Shown: one piece after another, positions 60,332 to 64,000 of the stretch
Layout: every line of letters begins with the position of its first letter
How positions within the stretch are numbered: position 1 is the stretch's first letter
Assembly (NCBI GenBank): GCA_016928975.1
Contig: JAFGJR010000284.1
Span: 1 to 64,000, forward strand
Length of the DNA stretch: 64,000 nucleotides
DNA from: Sedimentisphaerales bacterium
Lineage (GTDB): Bacteria > Planctomycetota > Phycisphaerae > Sedimentisphaerales > SG8-4
Reading direction: 5' to 3'
Program-made: the position numbers and the translations under genes
The notes under the pieces: model-generated
Told to the model about the DNA's origin: nothing
The model's database searches: none
The model's input: only the letters and a program-made list of their open reading frames with translations

Positions 60332-61330
60332 TTACAGCCACAGGGTGGCGAGGGTGAAGTAAAAGAGCAGGGTAAAGATATCCGCCAACGCAAGGGTCAC
60401 AGGTCCGGCGGCGATCTTGGGGTCCAGACGCAATGCATGTAGCACTGTCGGCACGCTCAGGCCGGTGATGCAGGCAGAACCTAAGGACAGCAGAATGCTG
60501 CCTCCGATCACCAGTGCAGGAGCGGCCTCCCCTCGCCACAGCCCGGCGATGAGGGCAACGGCGCCGCCGCAAGTCACACCGAGCAGCAATGCGGTCTTCA
60601 TCTCCCGCCGCAGCGTCCGGAGATACCAGCGCAACGTCGGGCGGGCCGCACGCAGGGCCTGGATCGTCACAGCCATCGACTGGCTGCTCACGCTCTCGCC
60701 GAGACCGAGGATCAAGGTGATGAAGAACGTCAGCACGATACTCTGCGCCAGCGTCGCCTCGAACGCGCCGGCCAGCATCGCACAGATCAGGCCGCTGCCG
60801 ATCGTCGCCAGGAGCCAGGGGAGCCGGTATCGGAACACGCGTACCGACGAGGCATCGCGGACCTGCGATGCGCGAAAGCCGATGAGCTCGAAGATCTCGT
60901 TGGTCTTCTCTCGCTCGGCGATGTCGAAGACTTCATCCGTGAACGTCTTCACGTCCACGACGCCGACAATATGCTGCTGGTCGTCGACAACCGGGAATGC
61001 GAGGAACCTGTACATGGCGAAGAACTCGCAGGCGTCGAGCACGACAGCAGTATGCGGGATGGTGATGATATCCCGCACCATGATATCCGAGATGCGCTGG
61101 TCGAGGGCGGCCGTGAGCAGACGGCGGGTGGGCACCACGCCGACGAGATGGTCCTGCTCGTCCACAATGTAGAAATAGACGATCTGTTCACCGAGATCGC
61201 GCTGTCGAATCGCATCAAGCGCCTGCCGGACCGTAAGATCCTGGCGCAAGACGACGAAGTCCGTACGCGCGACGGTCGTCACCGGCCGATCGGAATGTGC
61301 CAGACTCTGTTTCATGCCTACGGACCCCAT
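60332..61330 (-). CDS. mgtE: MgtE-type magnesium/cation transporter lacking the N domain
   Basis: A 332-residue protein. Two CBS domains at about 20-140 (IVYFYIVDEQDHLVGVV, FLAFPVVDDQQHIVGVV) precede the MgtE membrane domain of five helices (LGLGESVSSQSMAVTIQALR, ALADIFTLLFYFTLATL). Full-length MgtE has an additional N-terminal superhelical domain that gates the channel; it is absent here, as in some short family members. It imports Mg2+ or a related divalent cation. An internal start at Met6 (61315) is possible. Confidence 0.85.
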   Translation of the reverse strand: MGSVGMKQSLAHSDRPVTTVARTDFVVLRQDLTVRQALDAIRQRDLGEQIVYFYIVDEQDHLVGVVPTRRLLTAALDQRISDIMVRDIITIPHTAVVLDACEFFAMYRFLAFPVVDDQQHIVGVVDVKTFTDEVFDIAEREKTNEIFELIGFRASQVRDASSVRVFRYRLPWLLATIGSGLICAMLAGAFEATLAQSIVLTFFITLILGLGESVSSQSMAVTIQALRAARPTLRWYLRTLRREMKTALLLGVTCGGAVALIAGLWRGEAAPALVIGGSILLSLGSACITGLSVPTVLHALRLDPKIAAGPVTLALADIFTLLFYFTLATLWL

Positions 61331-61427
61331 CCTTACACTGCGACGGTCCCTGTGTCAAACGCAGAAACCCGCGCGTGCTACGCGTTCCTGGCCTCATCCG
61401 TGCGAGTGCGGCGACCGAGCCGGCCGC

Positions 61428-61457
61428 GCCCCTGACAGGCGGCGGGGCTTTGCTTTT
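61428..61457 (+). terminator. Hairpin with T-rich tail, first of a pair
   Basis: GCCCC at 61428-61432 pairs with GGGGC at 61444-61448, followed by TTTGCTTTT. No plus-strand gene lies between 60320 and 61701, so it may end a short leader or small RNA. Confidence 0.35.
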
Positions 61458-61491
61458 GGGGAGGCCCGGCTGTAGAATCCACGAGCAGGCG

Positions 61492-61531
61492 TCCGGACGC
61501 CGATGTTCTCGGTGGGGCATCCGGATTTTTT
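61492..61531 (+). terminator. Hairpin with T-tract, second of a pair
   Basis: TCCGGA-C-GCC at 61492-61501 pairs with GGC-A-TCCGGA at 61516-61525, followed by six T. This is a good intrinsic terminator 170 bases before the sigma factor gene. Confidence 0.5.
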
Positions 61532-61588
61532 GAAGGAACTGGTGGTGTGCGGAGTCTGTGTAGGAGAATACCGGGGATCATGGCCGGG

Positions 61589-61651
61589 CAGTGGTCAGTT
61601 GTCCGCCGTCAGAAGCCGGGTATACCGCTGAGGACGGACAACTGACAACTG
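61589..61651. repeat. Heptamer units in inverted arms before the sigma factor
   Basis: CAGTGGT and CAGTTGT (61589-61602) face two ACAACTG units (61638-61651). ACAACTG is the reverse complement of CAGTTGT. An 11-bp perfect stem results (61595-61605 with 61635-61645). Confidence 0.5.
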
Positions 61652-61700
61652 GGAACCCGACGCGGTAGTTTGATTCTTGATATTCTCAGGTGGTTCGCCC

Positions 61701-62330
61701 GTGAGCAGCGTATGTGAAGACGATGCAGTGGCCTTGTGGGACTCGCGTCAGAGTCCTCGCCAAGCCTTTGAAGCCATTGTCAAAAGGCACATGAAGGACG
61801 CCTACTTCATCGCGTTGGGGCTGGTCGGGAATCGTGAGGACGCCCTGGAGCTGTCGCAGGAGGCGTTCTATCGGGCCTACAAGCATTTCGACCAGCTCAA
61901 CTCCAAGGGCAAGTTCTTCCCCTGGTTCTACCAGATCCTGCGGAACCTGTGCTTCAGCCACCTTCGCAAAAGGCGCGTCCGTCGGAACTACGAGTTGCGG
62001 AATGAGGATTGTGGCGTGCACGGTGGCGAGTCCGAAATCAATCCGCAATCCGAAATCCGCCACCCACAGTCGGACGAACTGGCCGAGCGCTTTGACCCCG
62101 AGGTGATCGCTGAAAGAAACGAGTCCACGGACCGTGTGTGGAGGGCAATCAGCCAGCTCGATGAGAAGCACCGGGAGGTGATCATATTGCGGCACTTTCA
62201 GAACATGTCGTATGACGAGCTGGCAAAGGTGCTCTTCTGCAATCGGGGGACGGTGACCAGCCGCCTGTTCTATGCTCGCCAGCGGCTCAGAGAGATATTG
62301 GACCATGGGAAAGGAGGTCAGGAAGAATGA
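61701..62330 (+). CDS. ECF-type RNA polymerase sigma factor
   Basis: About 209 residues. Sigma region 2 is at about 20-95 (AFEAIVKRHMKDAYFIAL, FPWFYQILRNLCFSHL) and region 4 at about 140-200 (QLDEKHREVIILRHFQNMSY, NRGTVTSRLFYARQRLRE). The linker is unusually long and contains heptamer-derived residues (SEINPQSEIRHPQS). GTG 61701 follows AGGTGG by seven bases; an earlier TTG at 61677 is less likely. The stop overlaps the anti-sigma start (ATGA), the usual arrangement for an ECF sigma and its zinc-binding inhibitor. Confidence 0.88.
   Translation: MSSVCEDDAVALWDSRQSPRQAFEAIVKRHMKDAYFIALGLVGNREDALELSQEAFYRAYKHFDQLNSKGKFFPWFYQILRNLCFSHLRKRRVRRNYELRNEDCGVHGGESEINPQSEIRHPQSDELAERFDPEVIAERNESTDRVWRAISQLDEKHREVIILRHFQNMSYDELAKVLFCNRGTVTSRLFYARQRLREILDHGKGGQEE
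62041..62061. repeat. Heptamer array in the sigma factor linker
   Basis: ATCCGCA, ATCCGAA and ATCCGCC lie in tandem and encode part of the region 2-region 4 linker. A partial related unit (TCCGAAATCA) precedes them. Confidence 0.5.
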
Positions 62331-62773
62331 CCTGCCAGGATCACAAAGACCTCATGATGGCCTACTTGGATAACGAACTCGACGATGAGCAGAAGCGGGC
62401 GTTCGAGGCCCACCTGGCCTCGTGCGACGACTGTGCGAAGGACATGGAGGAATTCAGGAAGCTCAAGCAGATGACGGATTCCGTGGCCCTGGCGGAGCCG
62501 GAGGACCGGGTCTGGGAGGAATACTGGAATCATACCTATAACCGGATCGAGCGAAGTGCGGGATGGATCCTGTTCTCCGTAGCCGCGATCGCTCTTCTGA
62601 TTTACGGCGGCTTCGAGCTCATTGAAACCATCATTGAGGATCGCACCGTCGGGGCCCTGGCGAAGGTCGGTCTGCTGGCTCTGGTTGGGGGCCTTGCGAT
62701 CCTGTTCGTGTCCGTATTGCGCGAGAGGGTTTACTTCTGGAGCAGGGACCGCTATAGAGATGTCAGGAGATAA
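62327..62773 (+). CDS. Zinc-finger anti-sigma factor, membrane protein
   Basis: A 148-residue protein. The N-terminal ZAS-type domain has CQDH near the start and HLASCDDC (HxxxCxxC), which bind zinc and the sigma factor. Two transmembrane helices follow at about 80-130 (GWILFSVAAIALLIYGGFEL, GLLALVGGLAILFVSVL). It would hold the ECF sigma factor at the membrane until a signal releases it. It is coupled to the sigma gene by a four-base overlap and lies three bases before the next gene. Confidence 0.82.
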   Translation: MTCQDHKDLMMAYLDNELDDEQKRAFEAHLASCDDCAKDMEEFRKLKQMTDSVALAEPEDRVWEEYWNHTYNRIERSAGWILFSVAAIALLIYGGFELIETIIEDRTVGALAKVGLLALVGGLAILFVSVLRERVYFWSRDRYRDVRR

Positions 62774-62776
62774 CGC

Positions 62777-63091
62777 ATGCTGCTGTCAACGACGGAATCG
62801 ATACCGGGGAAGAAGGTCGTCAAGCACCTGGGACTTGTGCGAGGCAACACGATTCGCGGGCGCCACATCGGCAGAGACATCGTGGCAGGCCTGCGGAACC
62901 TCGTCGGTGGTGAGATTGCCGAGTATACGAAGCTGATGGCGGAATCGCGCGAGCAGGCGATCGACCGGATGTGCGAAGAAGCGGGGAAACTTGGCGCCAA
63001 CGCCATTGTAGGTCTGCGGTTCTCGACGGCCGAGGTGATGGCCCACGCCGCAGAGATCCTCGCCTACGGCACCGCGGTCGTTGTCGAGTAG
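62777..63091 (+). CDS. YbjQ/UPF0145-family protein
   Basis: A 104-residue, full-length member of the YbjQ heavy-metal-binding-like family. Typical segments are STTESIPGKKVVKHLGLV, GNTIRGRHIGRDI and GANAIVGLRFST. The family forms a pentamer of unknown function. Its place three bases after the anti-sigma gene suggests it is part of the same stress-response operon. Confidence 0.82.
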   Translation: MLLSTTESIPGKKVVKHLGLVRGNTIRGRHIGRDIVAGLRNLVGGEIAEYTKLMAESREQAIDRMCEEAGKLGANAIVGLRFSTAEVMAHAAEILAYGTAVVVE

Positions 63092-63122
63092 AAATCCTGC
63101 CTGGCTATTAAGGAGGATCTCA

Positions 63123-64000
63123 GTGGACACGATACAAAGAACCGTCGTCATAGCTGTGCTGGCGTGCGTCATACCGGCGACGTTGCCGGCGGCATCGTCC
63201 AACGACACAACGACGACGTCCCTTGCGGGCTCGTGGCTGGGGACGCTGAAGGTGCCGCCGTCTACCGAATTGCGGATCGTGTTCAACATCACGGCCAATC
63301 CCGACGGCTCCTGGTCCGCCACGCTGGATAGTCCGGATCAGGGAGCAACCGGCATTCCCGTCTCCCAGGTCACCTTCGAGAACGGGCGACTGCATATCGG
63401 AGTCGATCGCGTCCGGGGCCATTATGATGGGACGCTGAGCGCCGACGGCTCCGAGCTCAGCGGGCAATGGACACAGTCCGGCGTCTCGCTGGACCTGGTG
63501 CTGGCGCGAGTGAAGGAGGCGCCCAGAGTGCAGCGGCCGCAAGAGCCGAAGAGGCCGTATCCGTACATTGATGAGGAAGTGACGTACGAAAACGTCAAAG
63601 ACGGCGTGACGCTGGCCGGGACGCTGACGATTCCTCGCACGGGCGGCCCATTTCCCGCGGTCATTCTGATCACCGGATCCGGTCTACAGGACCGCAATGA
63701 GAGCATCTTCGGGCATCGGCCGTTCCTCGTGCTGGCGGATTTCCTGACCCGCCGGGGGATCGCCGTGCTTCGTGCGGACGACCGCGGGGTCGGCGGCTCC
63801 AAGGGGGATGTCTCACAAGCCACGAGCGAGGATTTCGCCCGGGATGTCCTGGCGGGTGTCCAGTACCTCAAGACTCGCAAAGAGGTCGATCCGAAGCGGA
63901 TCGGCCTGATCGGCCACAGCGAGGGTGGCTGCATCGCCCCCATCGTCTCTGCCCAGTCGAGCGACGTGGCGTTCCTCGTGCTGATGGCCGGGACCGGCGT
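63123..64000 (+). CDS. Secreted alpha/beta hydrolase, cut by the right edge
   Basis: At least 292 residues, open at the window end. GTG 63123 follows AAGGAGG by six bases. A signal peptide (VVIAVLACVIPATLPAA) precedes a beta domain at about 35-130. The alpha/beta hydrolase part then begins: AVILITGSGLQDRNES holds the oxyanion region, DDRGVGGSKG follows, and GHSEGG places the nucleophile at Ser266. The Asp and His of the triad lie beyond the window. It continues the sigma/anti-sigma/YbjQ operon with a 31-base gap and is probably an esterase or peptidase. Confidence 0.78.
   Translation, partial: MDTIQRTVVIAVLACVIPATLPAASSNDTTTTSLAGSWLGTLKVPPSTELRIVFNITANPDGSWSATLDSPDQGATGIPVSQVTFENGRLHIGVDRVRGHYDGTLSADGSELSGQWTQSGVSLDLVLARVKEAPRVQRPQEPKRPYPYIDEEVTYENVKDGVTLAGTLTIPRTGGPFPAVILITGSGLQDRNESIFGHRPFLVLADFLTRRGIAVLRADDRGVGGSKGDVSQATSEDFARDVLAGVQYLKTRKEVDPKRIGLIGHSEGGCIAPIVSAQSSDVAFLVLMAGTG

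Noticed and set aside
1..64000. tRNA, rRNA, CRISPR, riboswitch or insertion sequence
   Set aside because: No cloverleaf with a GTTCGA-type T arm, no regularly spaced repeats, no transposase or recognised riboswitch core was found by eye on either strand; a covariance scan would be decisive.

Overview
The window (about 60% GC, densely coded) looks like a chromosome segment of a Planctomycetota bacterium, most likely of the Phycisphaerae/Sedimentisphaerales type. The basis is gene content: a large expansion of Tat-exported Gfo/Idh/MocA oxidoreductases, DUF1080 and ThuA proteins, prepilin-like proteins with an H-x9-DG-type tail, a LamG protein with planctomycete-style repeats, and a dockerin-like C-terminus (GDLNCDGQVNLSDL). 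No rRNA, tRNA, CRISPR array, transposase or phage gene was recognised.

Region 1 (1-26,300, all + strand after a divergent gene at the left edge) is a sugar-processing array. It holds twelve Gfo/Idh/MocA oxidoreductases, all with twin-arginine signals, in three subfamilies. With them are one cytoplasmic and one exported sugar isomerase/epimerase-type TIM barrel (the exported one fused to DUF1080), a tandem DUF1080 protein, a chimeric DUF1080 protein, a ThuA-HEAT protein and a HEAT-repeat protein. Together they fit a non-hydrolytic, extracytoplasmic 3-keto-glycoside pathway: oxidise the sugar, cleave by DUF1080 lyase/hydratase, then isomerise or reduce. Region 2 (26.3-30.7 kb) has a seven-heme cytochrome c, a cytochrome b-like membrane protein and an NCS1-like permease. 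Region 3 (30.8-36.5 kb) has a discoidin-like secreted protein overlapping an Agl23-like membrane protein, an ApbE flavin transferase and two tandem prepilin-like proteins.

Region 4 (36.5-46.5 kb, all - strand) runs from an MNT/HEPN pair and an HNH nuclease (a lower-GC islet), through anmK-murQ-SSS transporter (muropeptide sugar recycling), to a secreted dockerin-like protein, a trehalase-like glycosidase and a double metallo-beta-lactamase protein, with gene remnants between. Region 5 (46.7-64 kb) has a long MurQ-like SIS protein overlapping a serine hydrolase, an LptF/G permease, a LamG protein, a tiny Cys/Lys-rich protein with its own promoter and terminator, a three-part MetF/Cys-rich/pterin-binding fusion, an S41 peptidase, MgtE, and an ECF sigma/anti-sigma/YbjQ/hydrolase operon that runs off the right edge.

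Over this lies a layer of short repeats: heptamer (7-bp period) tandem arrays in spacers and in frame inside genes, often as inverted arms; an 80-bp double palindrome inside anmK; two palindromic elements sharing a core but with different terminal inverted repeats; and three copies of a GGTGTGC-N3-GCACACC palindrome. Remnants of a glycosidase and a histidine kinase lie in spacers. Family assignments rest on motif recognition by eye, not on database searches.
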